Program-made: the position numbers and the translations under genes
Shown: positions 28,901 through 35,671 of the stretch, piece after piece
Layout: each line of letters begins with the position of its first letter
Numbering within the stretch: the stretch's first letter is position 1
DNA from: DASWJZ01 sp963846475
Lineage (GTDB): Bacteria; Pseudomonadota; Alphaproteobacteria; Rhizobiales; Afifellaceae
Direction of reading: 5' to 3'
NCBI GenBank assembly: GCA_963846475.1
Contig: CAWJVZ010000004.1
Span: 3,968,001-4,032,000 of the forward strand
Length of the DNA: 64,000 nucleotides
The notes under the pieces: generated by a model
The model's input: the letters and a program-made list of their open reading frames with translations, nothing else
Databases searched by the model: none
What the model was told of the DNA's origin: nothing

Positions 28901-29442
28901 CCGGCGGGATGCTCCTCGCGGGCGTCTCGGAATCCTCGCTCGACGCGAAGGATTTCGTCTTCCGGGACGAATTGCAGGCGAGCCAGGTCGTCGCCGACGA
29001 TGGCGTGCTCTCCCAGGCCGAGCTTGACTTTATGGTCGCCGCCGCGATCTCCCGCTGGGAAGAGGCCGGCGCCTCCGCCGAGCAGATCGCCGCGCTCGAA
29101 TCCGTCGATTTCACCATCGCGGATCTGTCCGGTGCGCAACTGGGGTCGTCCGAGGCGGGCCAGGTGGTGATCGATGCGGATGCTGCGGATTATGGCTGGT
29201 TCATCGATCGCACGCCCGACGACGATTTCGAGTTCGGCAACGCCCTGGCTCCGACCCAGCTGCAGACCGATCCCTACGGGGCTCCGGCCGGCGATCTGGA
29301 CCTGCTCACTGCGGTGATGCACGAAATGGGGCACCAGCTCGGCTTGGGCGACCTCGACGCCGCTGCGGACAGCGGCGACCTGATGTTCAGCCAGCTCGTC
29401 ACCGGCGAGCGGCGGCTGCCGGACGCCGACCTGATAGCGTAG
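22984..29442 (+). CDS. Giant 2152-residue repetitive RTX protein with beta-helix and zinc-protease-like C-terminus
   Basis: A very large, acidic, probably secreted or surface protein. From N to C: a unique region (1-215); DUF11-like repeats (from about 215 and 332); a strip of calcium-loop-like motifs of type GDxNxNGxxDxGETF (about 405-525); two near-identical 134-residue DUF11-like repeats (586-719, 720-853) and a third, weaker one (854-962); a cadherin-like segment (about 968-1095); a right-handed beta-helix beginning WYIDNTQNN (about 1099-1840); RTX nonapeptide-like repeats (GNAGDNRLNGGNGGHDRLTG, about 1885-1930); and a C-terminal domain with HEMGHQLGLGD at 2113-2123. There is no N-terminal signal peptide, so type I secretion through the RTX region is likely (inference); no exporter is nearby. 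It is not part of the pyrimidine pathway that surrounds it. Confidence 0.85.
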   Translation: MAGTVDLTTSGTFGAVGDGLFMTGNFQLDTSGGFVSVVRMQAPGSEHGYNTDAVPQFNEKDAHTTSLLLSDIPIVYGNGEGGTAEGVAYREFVFRLNDPNGTKSTISFDEFQIWQQDAGNLTNFTPDAGFASTSNDVLIYDLDAGGNAWVALNDDVPEVNGSGDVRVLIPDSMFVQDALHRYVTIYSAFGLQGGIWSADGGDDDWGVNTVNEIPNSDLSVLMNATVPGGTVDQVGEVITYNITLSNMGAAAQTNVVVTDSLDTVLTRGLDAIGNNDAVLDVGEMWTYTAQYTATQQDIDSAVGGGSQITNTVTADSAQTIPDVAHSTVAVEYSPAITLTKTATVADGAADEAGDVISFAISVTNESTVTLTNPVLTDSAFIATPVLDFSAPILAPGVPLLTPVFEGDYNIGDDNNNGVVDLTDHNGIEDPGETFVYFNVGDDNQNGTEDPGETFQFTQYNAGDTNQNTNQDDGETFQYYNAGDANHDGVENNGEEFQYTLTPVVPSHVDADNDGFNDGDVNEDGKLSVGETWNYTTPSYTLTQADIDNRDANGVPTVLAGLSHDNTASVDTDQDASASDTEVVAIVQNPDLAIVKTVTAINGNAGQQSVTAAGQVIDYAITVDNTGNMTLTGLQVTDTLDPTVQAVVAGDYNIGDVNQDGELDLDETWTFQASYAVTQDDIDNRVAGVPTVIASLTKNNTATADTAQTAPESASVAAPVVQNPDLAIVKTVSAINGNAGQQTVTAAGQAIDYAITVQNTGNMTLTGLQVTDTLDPTVVAVVAGGFNVGDASQDGELDVGETWSFAASYTVTQDDIDNRVSGVPTLNASLSKQNTATADTAQTLPENASASVPIAQAPAVAVTKTADVTTVNPGGVINYTVQVDNTGNMTLTGVAVSDPLTPLSLTSGDTDNDGALDVNETWVYTGSYTAQEADFTSNGGGDGDIDNTATVTTAQGAGGSANASVLLDLNDAPVNSVPANGFATAFSDTDFAITGISVADVDAGTGAIRTTVSAVNGGLTFDLSGGAAVAAGVNGSSTVTLEGTVAQVNAALSTLVYNSDDGFTGTETISVTTNDQGNTGAGGPLSDSDSFSIGVVPQVWYIDNTQNNTAPGSGTKLDPFTSIEAFNDATETADGPGPNDYILVTGDYVGEGLNLDDGQKVYGADQVLQFTDPVSGNPVVVSNGSGDRPTITVTAGDQGVDLASGNTIHGLNVVTQDSTATGIDDGSGANDVGTLVITNVSVTGAGKAIDIDGGGTLNVALGTVSSSSSASEGVDLTGVSGTVTASSGAIAGSALTAFNVSGGSVSVTYGGSIAKDSDGNAITVSNQTGGTVSFNGTVSSTGASDGIGLQNNSGATVSFTNTLTLDTSASGTAAFSATGGGSVNASGSGSTINSGAGTALNVVNTTIGASDLTFQSISANGAANGIVLNNTGTSGGLIVTGDGADAGTAPDSLTSGGTIQNATGDGIVLTSTQDVYLGGMTITSNDGSGIRGTSVNGFVLDTVSITGNGNQTSPDESGVELINLSGTTAGGLHATEIRNSTISNSHEVEVQITNSTGTLADFRIVNSTLSSNGATGVHGNLLNFLATGTANMTLTVSGSTFTGNTVAGALTGNAIFADASGGSINVDVGTSTFTNNNVGVGVSAATSGTATFDIHDNTITGTRANGIHIFTNANATGQVTGKIQDNIVGTQGVAGSGSALGRGIQVALEGAGTATLLIDDNTVQSVAQFEGISVNDSVVATTTNLTVTDNILRDIAADRGITVQTTVAGGTMNANISGNSFINVAGLPGDPNQAALRVREQTGSDVNVVQLAATAAVNANELDDANNLPNTRVSISGTLDYGQPAPPTPLLAASGGIEAAAVPASVSHNLAAGEENLTLTGSGDDSVKGNELDNVLTGNAGDNRLNGGNGGHDRLTGGDGVDTFVFGDLDGVDRVTDFENGRDRIDVSAVDGVASFDDLNLVQTEGGLFVGYGTGGMLLAGVSESSLDAKDFVFRDELQASQVVADDGVLSQAELDFMVAAAISRWEEAGASAEQIAALESVDFTIADLSGAQLGSSEAGQVVIDADAADYGWFIDRTPDDDFEFGNALAPTQLQTDPYGAPAGDLDLLTAVMHEMGHQLGLGDLDAAADSGDLMFSQLVTGERRLPDADLIA
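24739..25542 (+). repeat. Two tandem 402-bp repeats inside the giant gene
   Basis: Units 24739-25140 and 25141-25542 both start at codons for VQNPDLAIVKTV and are nearly identical in DNA, with stretches such as the codons for MTLTGLQVTDTLDPTV conserved. The unit is 134 codons. A third, diverged copy starts at 25543. High nucleotide identity suggests recent duplication or gene conversion. Confidence 0.8.
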
Positions 29443-29686
29443 CCGGCTGCGTAGCTGAACCGATAGCCGGCAGGCAGCGCCTGCCGGCTCTCTCCCTCGC
29501 CCGTTCCAGTCAGGCAATGCAGTGTGGGTCTTTCCACCCGCGCCGAGTGGGCCTTAAGCTCGCGCATTCAGCCGTAGGATGTTCAAATCGCCGTCGCGCC
29601 CGTGATAAGGTTTCGGGACGGAGGTTGCCCGTCCCGTCTGCAAGGCGAAGCGCCCCGGGACGGAGTTGTTTCAGGGGAAGCGCACT

Positions 29687-31147
29687 ATGTCGAAACTGAT
29701 TCGCGGCGGGACCGTCGTCACCGCCGATCTCACCTACCGGGCAGACGTCTTCATCCGGCACGAGAAGATCGTCGCGGTCGGCGAGAACCTGAGCGAGGCG
29801 GCCGATCACGAGATCGACGCCTCCGGCTGCTACGTCATGCCGGGCGGCATCGACCCGCACACGCATCTGGAAATGCCCTTCATGGGCACCACGGCGTTCG
29901 AGGATTTTTCCTCCGGCACGCGCGCAGCGATCTCCGGCGGCACCACGATGATCGTCGATTTCGTGCTGCCCAATCCCGGCCAGTCGCTGATCGAGGCGCT
30001 GCAGGACTGGCACCAGAAGGCCGGCAAGGCGGCGGGCGATTATTCCTTCCACATGGCGGTCACCTGGTGGGGCGAGCAGGTGTGGAAGGAGATGGCCGAG
30101 GTGGTGAACCGCGGCATCAACACCTTCAAGCACTTCATGGCCTACAAGGGCGCGCTGATGGTGAACGACGACGAGATGTACCAGTCGTTCCTGCGCTGCG
30201 CCGAGCTCGGTGCGCTGCCGCTGGTGCATGCCGAGAACGGCGACGTCGTCGCCCGCCTGCAGCAGAAGTATATGGAGGCCGGCACGACCGGGCCCGAAGG
30301 GCACGCTTTCTCGCGCCCGCCGGAGGTGGAGGGCGAGGCGACCAACCGCGCCATCATGATCGCCGACGCTGCCGGCGTGCCGCTCTACGTCGTGCACGTC
30401 TCCTGTGAGGCGGCGCACGAGGCGATCCGCCGCGCTCGCGCGCTGGGCAAGCGCGTCTACGGCGAGCCGCTGATCCAGCACCTGACGCTCGACCAGGGCG
30501 AGTATTTTAATCGCGACTGGGACTATGCGGCGCGCCGGGTGATGTCGCCGCCGTTCCGCGACAAGGTCAACCAGGATTCCTTGTGGGCCGGGCTCGCCTC
30601 CGGCTCGCTGCAGGTGGTCGCCACCGACCATTGCGCCTTCACCACCGAGCAGAAGCGCATGGGCGTCGGCAATTTCACCAGGATTCCGAACGGCACGGGC
30701 GGGCTGGAGGATCGTCTGCCGGTGCTGTGGACGAAGGGGGTGCGGACGGGACGGCTGACCATGAACGAGTTCGTGGCGGCGACCTCGTCGAATATCGCAA
30801 AGATTTTGAACATTTATCCGCGCAAGGGCGCCATCGCGGTGGGCAGCGACGCCGACCTGGTGATCTGGGATCCGGAGGCGACCAAGACGATCTCCGCCGA
30901 CAAGCAGGCCTCGGCGATCGATTACAACGTCTTCGAGGGCTTTGAGGTGACCGGCCTGCCGCGCTACACCCTGTCGCGCGGCGAAATCGTCTTCCGCGAG
31001 GGCAATATCGAGGCGGAGGACGGCCGCGGCCGCTTCATCGAGCGCCCGGCCAATGCGGCGGTGAACCAGGCGCTCTCCTCGTGGAAGGCGCTGACCACGC
31101 CGCAGGCGGTGGAACGTCGCGCGGAGAACATGCCGGCCGGGGTGTAG
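29687..31147 (+). CDS. hydA: Dihydropyrimidinase
   Basis: A 486-residue cyclic amidohydrolase that opens dihydrouracil or dihydrothymine to N-carbamoyl-beta-amino acids, the second step of the pathway. Zinc ligands are in GGIDPHTHLEMPF, the carboxylated Lys in TFKHFMAYKGALM, His residues in VHAENGD and YVVHVSC, and the Asp in VATDHCAFTTEQK. Length and motifs are typical. The start has AGGGGAAG upstream. It follows the giant gene and precedes a three-gene islet. The substrate is assigned from motifs and pathway context. Confidence 0.93.
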   Translation: MSKLIRGGTVVTADLTYRADVFIRHEKIVAVGENLSEAADHEIDASGCYVMPGGIDPHTHLEMPFMGTTAFEDFSSGTRAAISGGTTMIVDFVLPNPGQSLIEALQDWHQKAGKAAGDYSFHMAVTWWGEQVWKEMAEVVNRGINTFKHFMAYKGALMVNDDEMYQSFLRCAELGALPLVHAENGDVVARLQQKYMEAGTTGPEGHAFSRPPEVEGEATNRAIMIADAAGVPLYVVHVSCEAAHEAIRRARALGKRVYGEPLIQHLTLDQGEYFNRDWDYAARRVMSPPFRDKVNQDSLWAGLASGSLQVVATDHCAFTTEQKRMGVGNFTRIPNGTGGLEDRLPVLWTKGVRTGRLTMNEFVAATSSNIAKILNIYPRKGAIAVGSDADLVIWDPEATKTISADKQASAIDYNVFEGFEVTGLPRYTLSRGEIVFREGNIEAEDGRGRFIERPANAAVNQALSSWKALTTPQAVERRAENMPAGV

Positions 31148-31205
31148 GGCGGCTCGTGCCTTCCCTTGTGTGCGGTGCTGGACGCAATTAAAGAGAGTGC
31201 GAAAG

Positions 31206-31388
31206 ATGCCTCGCCGCGCGACGAAACCTGACAACAAGTCTCAATCGAAGCTGTTCATAGAAAAAGCCCGAGAGATCGGTGCGGATGAAGAGCACTCGGC
31301 AGCCGATGAGTTGCTAGCTCGGCTTGCAAAGACTCCAAAGGACCAGCACGTGACCAAGAAAGCCACCGCCAAAAAGAGCGACGTATGA
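31206..31388 (+). CDS. Small conserved hypothetical protein
   Basis: A 60-residue protein. MPRRATKPDNKSQSKLFIEKAREIGADEEHSAADELLARLAKTP resembles small proteins from many proteobacteria with the pattern ..F.E.AREIGADE..; I know no function for them. It is basic at both ends with an acidic centre. Its stop overlaps the start of the next gene (ATGA), so it is the first gene of a three-gene operon. Base composition is lower in GC than the pyrimidine genes on either side. Confidence 0.6.
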   Translation: MPRRATKPDNKSQSKLFIEKAREIGADEEHSAADELLARLAKTPKDQHVTKKATAKKSDV

Positions 31389-31756
31389 TGGACAGTATAC
31401 GAGCCCGAGTCGCTGGCGATGACGTCATTACCTCTGGCGTTCTTATTTCTCACGAAGAGCAGTCAGTAGAGATATTTCCGTTTAGCGACGATCCTAAATA
31501 CAGAATGGAGGTTGAGATACAGTATAGGACAAAGACCCGAAAGAAAGAGGTCGTCGTCTATCCGACCGCAGATGGAGCGAAGGTGGTGTTTTTTGACTCC
31601 TTTGAAGACAGCATAGGCTTTGCCTCCAATCCGGTGAGCCTAGCGGAGGATGATGAGCACGAGTTTCTTCTGACACTAGCGGTATTACCGATCGGCAGCC
31701 TGAAGGAGCACGCGAACGTAATTCACTATACAATTATTCGAAAGATTAGAGCCTAA
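31385..31756 (+). CDS. Hypothetical protein of a three-gene islet
   Basis: A 123-residue soluble protein, unrecognised. It looks beta-rich, with alternating hydrophobic strands such as MEVEIQYRTKTRKKEVVVYP and AKVVFFDSFED. It starts within the stop of the preceding gene and ends TAATG with the next. GC content is clearly lower and codon use differs from the surrounding chromosome, which suggests horizontal acquisition. Confidence 0.6.
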   Translation: MMDSIRARVAGDDVITSGVLISHEEQSVEIFPFSDDPKYRMEVEIQYRTKTRKKEVVVYPTADGAKVVFFDSFEDSIGFASNPVSLAEDDEHEFLLTLAVLPIGSLKEHANVIHYTIIRKIRA

Positions 31757-32061
31757 TGGCTACGCCTCCGACCCGCCGTTCTAAGGCGTCACGCTCTAGC
31801 CCAGTGAGCGAGTCCGACCTTCGGCGCCAATCACAGGAGCTGGGATGGTTCGGAAAGATTTTTGGGTCGCGGCAACAAGCTGCGGTTATCTTTGCCGGCG
31901 TGATTGGTACGCTATGTGCTGCCGGACTAATCGGCGTTGGAATTTGGGCGCCAACCGGACCGGACAAGGCTGAGCTTCTGAAAAATCTGACCACGATCGT
32001 GATCGCCGCGTTCGCATTCCTTGGGGGGATCGTCGGAAGCACGGGCGGTAAGCCCGACTAG
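31756..32061 (+). CDS. Small membrane protein of a three-gene islet
   Basis: A 101-residue protein with a basic N-terminus (TRRSKASRSSP) and two hydrophobic segments (AAVIFAGVIGTLCAAGLIGVG and TTIVIAAFAFLGGIVG) separated by a short charged loop. It probably sits in the inner membrane with both ends inside. It shares one base with the stop of the previous gene. I do not recognise a family. The soluble-soluble-membrane composition of the operon resembles small defence or toxin modules, but nothing specific supports that. Confidence 0.6.
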   Translation: MATPPTRRSKASRSSPVSESDLRRQSQELGWFGKIFGSRQQAAVIFAGVIGTLCAAGLIGVGIWAPTGPDKAELLKNLTTIVIAAFAFLGGIVGSTGGKPD

Positions 32062-32073
32062 CCCGTGTGTTTG

Positions 32074-32371
32074 TCAACTATATAATTGGGAAAATAGTAT
32101 CTCGCCCGGCTTGACGATCGCGACATTCTCCAGCCGCTCGCCCCACCAGGTGTGACCTGTACCGCTCAGCACGTAGATGGCCGTCTCGTGGTGCTCGTGC
32201 TTGTGCGCCTTCGCCCGCCCGCCGGGCGGAATCGTCAGAAGGTGCAGGCAGAGGCCGGTCGAGCCGACGGTCTCCTTGGCGATCCCCTCGAAATAATCAA
32301 AGCCCTGCTTGCCCGTGGTAGGTGCCGCCGGGGCGGACAATCCTGTATGTCGCTTGCGCCGGATCGGACAT
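32074..32371 (-). pseudogene. Cupin-domain protein, frameshifted and truncated at its C-terminus
   Basis: The start (AGGAGG, ATG at 32371) gives MSDPAQATYRIVRPGGTYHG, then one extra base (CAC GGG C AAG CAG, about 32,317) throws the frame. The continuation is KQGFDYFEGIAKETVGSTGL, LHLLTIPPGGRAKAHKHEHHETAI and LSGTGHTWWGERLE..VKPGE, a typical cupin with HxH. The family normally goes on about 50 residues (PAGVPH region); here it diverges after PGE and stops at LFSQLYS, next to the three-gene islet. The truncation suggests that insertion of the islet removed the 3' end. Confidence 0.7.
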
Positions 32372-32511
32372 GATCTGCCTCCTGTCGCATTCGTGAAACG
32401 GATCCACTGCGCCACCATGGAGTGCGGCAACGTTTCCGTTCAGTCCCATACAACCCGCCGCAACTCCGTCCAGCCGATCCGCTAAGCTGGAGGCGAGGAG
32501 AGCGGTGCCGG

Positions 32512-33384
32512 ATGAGCGAGCGGGGAACGAGGGTGCTGGAGCGAAGCGGCGACGGGACCATCGGGAGCACTGCCCCTGCGGCGGTGGCTGCCAGCCGACC
32601 AGAACCGAGCACCGTCATCGACATCCGCAATCTGTCGCTGATCTTCGACACCGGCGACGGCCCGGTCCAGGCGCTCGCCGACATCGACATGAACGTCGAG
32701 CGCGGCGAGTTCGTCTCGCTGATAGGCCCCTCCGGCTGCGGCAAGACCACGCTGCTTCGGGTCATTGCCGACCTGGAGCGCCCGACCGCCGGAAAAATCC
32801 TGGTCAACGGCGTGTCGCCGGAGGAGGCCCGCAAGACCCGCTGCTACGGCTACGTCTTCCAGTCCGCGGCGCTCTATCCCTGGCGGAATATCGCCCGCAA
32901 CGTCGCCCTCCCGCTCGAGGTGATGGGCGTTCCCAGGGCGGAGCGGGCGGAGCGCGTGCGGAAGAACCTTGCGCTGGTCAACCTCACCGGCTTCGACAAA
33001 AAATTCCCCTGGCAGCTGTCGGGCGGCATGCAGCAGCGCGCCTCGATCGCTCGGGCGCTCTCCTTCGACCCCGACCTTCTGCTGATGGACGAGCCGTTCG
33101 GCGCGCTCGACGAAATCGTCCGCGACCATTTGAACGAGCAGCTGCTGAAACTCTGGGCGAAGACGCGGAAGACGGTGATCTTCGTCACCCATTCCATACC
33201 GGAGGCGGTGTTCCTGTCGACCCGCATCGTGGTGATGTCGCCGCGCCCCGGCCGCGTCCACGACGTCATCCCCTGCGACCTGCCGGGCGAGCGCAATCTC
33301 GACATCCGCGAGACGCCGGAATTCTTGGCCATCGCCGCCCGCGTCCGCCAGGGGCTGCGCGAGGGGCACTCCTATGAGGATTGA
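32512..33384 (+). CDS. ABC transporter ATP-binding protein, SsuB/TauB type
   Basis: A 290-residue ATPase. Walker A GPSGCGKTT, Q-loop YVFQSAALYPWR, signature WQLSGGMQQRASIARAL, Walker B LLLMDEPFGALDE and the switch His in VFVTHS-type FVTHSIPEA are all present. It begins an operon of ATPase, two permeases and an NMT1-type binding protein. The position next to hydA, and this transporter type, suggest uptake of a pyrimidine or pyrimidine-like compound (inference). The start at 32512 was chosen for GGAGG-like sequence upstream; the first about 40 residues are not conserved. Confidence 0.88.
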   Translation: MSERGTRVLERSGDGTIGSTAPAAVAASRPEPSTVIDIRNLSLIFDTGDGPVQALADIDMNVERGEFVSLIGPSGCGKTTLLRVIADLERPTAGKILVNGVSPEEARKTRCYGYVFQSAALYPWRNIARNVALPLEVMGVPRAERAERVRKNLALVNLTGFDKKFPWQLSGGMQQRASIARALSFDPDLLLMDEPFGALDEIVRDHLNEQLLKLWAKTRKTVIFVTHSIPEAVFLSTRIVVMSPRPGRVHDVIPCDLPGERNLDIRETPEFLAIAARVRQGLREGHSYED

Positions 33385-33400
33385 GGTGGCGAGGGTCAAC

Positions 33401-33538
33401 ACCCTCTCCCGTGGGGAGAGGGTGCCCGCGAAGCGGGCGGGCGAGGGCGTTCGGCGTTGGGGGGTTGGCGCCCGGACTGGATGTGCCGTAACCCCTCATC
33501 CGGCTGCTTCGCAGCCACCTTCTCCCTCTGGGAGAAGG
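33401..33538. repeat. Pair of intergenic palindromes (rhizobial REP/BIME-like)
   Basis: Two related hairpins lie in the 213-base gap between ATPase and permease: ACCCTCTCCC-GTG-GGGAGAGGGT (33401-33423), and in opposite orientation GGCTGC-TTC-GCAGCC (33502-33516) with CCTTCTCCC-TCT-GGGAGAAGG (33518-33538). Such units are scattered through intergenic spaces of Hyphomicrobiales. Here they split an operon and may act as an mRNA processing or attenuation site. Confidence 0.7.
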
Positions 33539-33597
33539 GAAGCGTGCGTCGCCCGCTGTCGCCAATCCGGATGGCCCTGCGGAGTGCAGATGTCTGC

Positions 33598-34542
33598 ATG
33601 ACGACCGCCGGAGCCCAGATCGCCGAGCCGGGCGCGGCTCTCGGCTATGTGCCGCGGCCGGCTTGGTACCGCCGGCTCATGCAGGGGAGCGCCGCCCCGG
33701 TGCTCATCGTCTGCCTGGCCATCTTGGCCATCTGGTACGTTTCGGCGGTCCTGCTGAATATTCCCTTCGCGCGCGAGAAACTGGAGCGCGCCGGCCCCTA
33801 CACGACGACCGGCCTCGTCGCGGCCGCCCTGAACGACGAGCGGCCGGTGCTGCCCTCGCCGCATCAGGTCGCCGAAGAAATCTACAAGACGACTTTTCTG
33901 GTGAAGCCGAGCTCGAAGCGGAGCCTCGTCTTCCACGGCTGGGTGACGCTCTCCTCGACGCTGCTCGGCTTCCTCATGGGCACGGCGCTCGGCATCGCGC
34001 TTGCCGTCGCGATCGTCCATTCGCGCACGCTCGACAAGAGCCTGATGCCGTGGATCATCGCCTCGCAGACGATCCCGATCCTTGCCATCGCGCCGATGGT
34101 GATCGTCGTCCTCAACGCCATCGGCCTGACCGGCCTCGTGCCGAAGGCGATCATCTCCACCTATCTGAGCTTCTTCCCGGTTGCAGTTGGCATGGTGAAG
34201 GGCCTGCGCTCGCCCGATCCGATCCACCTCGACCTCGCGCGCACCTACAACGCCAGTCGCGCCCAGATATTTTGGAAGCTGCGCTGGCCGTCCTCGGTGC
34301 CGTTCCTGTTTGCCTCCATGAAGGTGGCGATCGCCGCGAGCCTCGTCGGCGCCATTGTCGGCGAGCTGCCGACCGGCGCGGTCGCCGGCCTCGGCGCGCG
34401 GCTCCTGACCGGCTCCTATTACGGCCAGACGGTACAGATCTGGGCGGCGCTGATCGCCGCCGCGCTGATGGCCGGCGTGCTGGTCGGCATCGTCGGCCTC
34501 CTCAATCGCCTCGTGCTCCGTCGCATGGGCATGCCCGCATGA
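33598..34542 (+). CDS. ABC transporter permease, SsuC/TauC type
   Basis: A 314-residue inner-membrane permease with about six hydrophobic segments. The first is at residues about 33-55. The coupling-loop region LARTYNASRAQIFWKLRWPSS contains the conserved EAA-like motif of BPD_transp_1 permeases. It forms one of two different permease subunits of this transporter. The stop overlaps the next ATG (ATGA). An in-frame start at 33571 is possible. Confidence 0.85.
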   Translation: MTTAGAQIAEPGAALGYVPRPAWYRRLMQGSAAPVLIVCLAILAIWYVSAVLLNIPFAREKLERAGPYTTTGLVAAALNDERPVLPSPHQVAEEIYKTTFLVKPSSKRSLVFHGWVTLSSTLLGFLMGTALGIALAVAIVHSRTLDKSLMPWIIASQTIPILAIAPMVIVVLNAIGLTGLVPKAIISTYLSFFPVAVGMVKGLRSPDPIHLDLARTYNASRAQIFWKLRWPSSVPFLFASMKVAIAASLVGAIVGELPTGAVAGLGARLLTGSYYGQTVQIWAALIAAALMAGVLVGIVGLLNRLVLRRMGMPA

Positions 34543-35642
34543 ACCGGCCATCGCAGATCCTCTATCCGGCGGTCGCGGTGGCGCTGGTCGCCCTCGTGCT
34601 GCCGGTGTCGAAGACCGGGCCCGCGGTCATAGGATCGCCGCTGGCCATTGCTGCCGGCGCGCTGGCGCTGGCCGGCCTTGTCGCCATCTTGCGGCCGCGC
34701 TGGCAGCTGCTGCTCACCGCCGCGGCGTCGCATGGCGCGGCATTCCTTCTGCTCGCCGCACTGCCCAAGCTGGAAGGTGAGGCCGGCCTCGGCTTCTGGT
34801 GCCTTGTCGTCTCCGCCTGGCTGACCGCGTGGGCGTGCGCCCAGGCGCTCTCCTCGATCAAGCCGCGCGACCGCCTCGCCGAGCGGCTTCTCGGGATCGC
34901 CATCCCGCTCCTCTTCGGCATCTGGATCCTGATTCTCTGGGAGATCGCCGTGCGCGGCTTCGGCGTGCCGCGCGTGCTGTTGCCGCCGCCGAGCGCCATC
35001 TGGGACCGGCTGGTTTCTTCGCTGCCGATCCTTGCCGCCGATTTTCGCCAGACCTTCTTGAAGGCCGTGCTGATCGGCTATGCGATCGGCTGCCTCTCCG
35101 GGTTTCTTACCGCCATCCTGGTCGACCGGGTGCCGTTCCTCCGGCGCGGCCTCTTGCCGATCGGCAATCTGGTGAGCGCACTGCCGATCGTCGGCATCGC
35201 GCCGATCATGGTGATGTGGTTCGGCTTCGACTGGCCTTCCAAGGCGGCCGTCGTCGTCGTCATGACGTTCTTCCCGATGCTGGTGAACACGGTGGCCGGC
35301 CTCGCCGCCGCCGGCCGCCAGGAACGCGACCTCATGCGCACCTATGCAGCAGGCTACGGGCAGGCGCTCCTGAAGCTCCGGCTGCCGGCGGCGCTGCCTT
35401 TCGTCTTCAACGCACTGAAAATCAATTCTACACTCGCGCTGATTGGCGCGATCGTTGCAGAGTTCTTCGGCACGCCGATCGTCGGCATGGGCTTCCGCAT
35501 TTCCACCGAGGTGGGGCGGATGAACATCGACATGGTTTGGGCGGAGATCGCCGTCGCTGCGCTGGCCGGGTCCGTCTTCTATGGCCTGGTCAGCATGGTG
35601 GAGCGCACATTGACGTTTTGGCACCCGTCCTATCGGACGTGA
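34539..35642 (+). CDS. ABC transporter permease with N-terminal membrane extension
   Basis: A 367-residue permease. Residues about 1-115 are an additional region with three to four hydrophobic segments, not found in ordinary SsuC permeases. The permease core starts near RLLGIAIPLLFGIWI, with VLLPPPSAIWDRL and the coupling motif DLMRTYAAGYGQALLKLRLPAA. Together with the previous gene it would form a heterodimeric channel. The start overlaps the upstream stop. Confidence 0.85.
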   Translation: MNRPSQILYPAVAVALVALVLPVSKTGPAVIGSPLAIAAGALALAGLVAILRPRWQLLLTAAASHGAAFLLLAALPKLEGEAGLGFWCLVVSAWLTAWACAQALSSIKPRDRLAERLLGIAIPLLFGIWILILWEIAVRGFGVPRVLLPPPSAIWDRLVSSLPILAADFRQTFLKAVLIGYAIGCLSGFLTAILVDRVPFLRRGLLPIGNLVSALPIVGIAPIMVMWFGFDWPSKAAVVVVMTFFPMLVNTVAGLAAAGRQERDLMRTYAAGYGQALLKLRLPAALPFVFNALKINSTLALIGAIVAEFFGTPIVGMGFRISTEVGRMNIDMVWAEIAVAALAGSVFYGLVSMVERTLTFWHPSYRT

Positions 35643-35671
35643 ACGGGCTGCCCAACAGGGAGAATGGGAGA

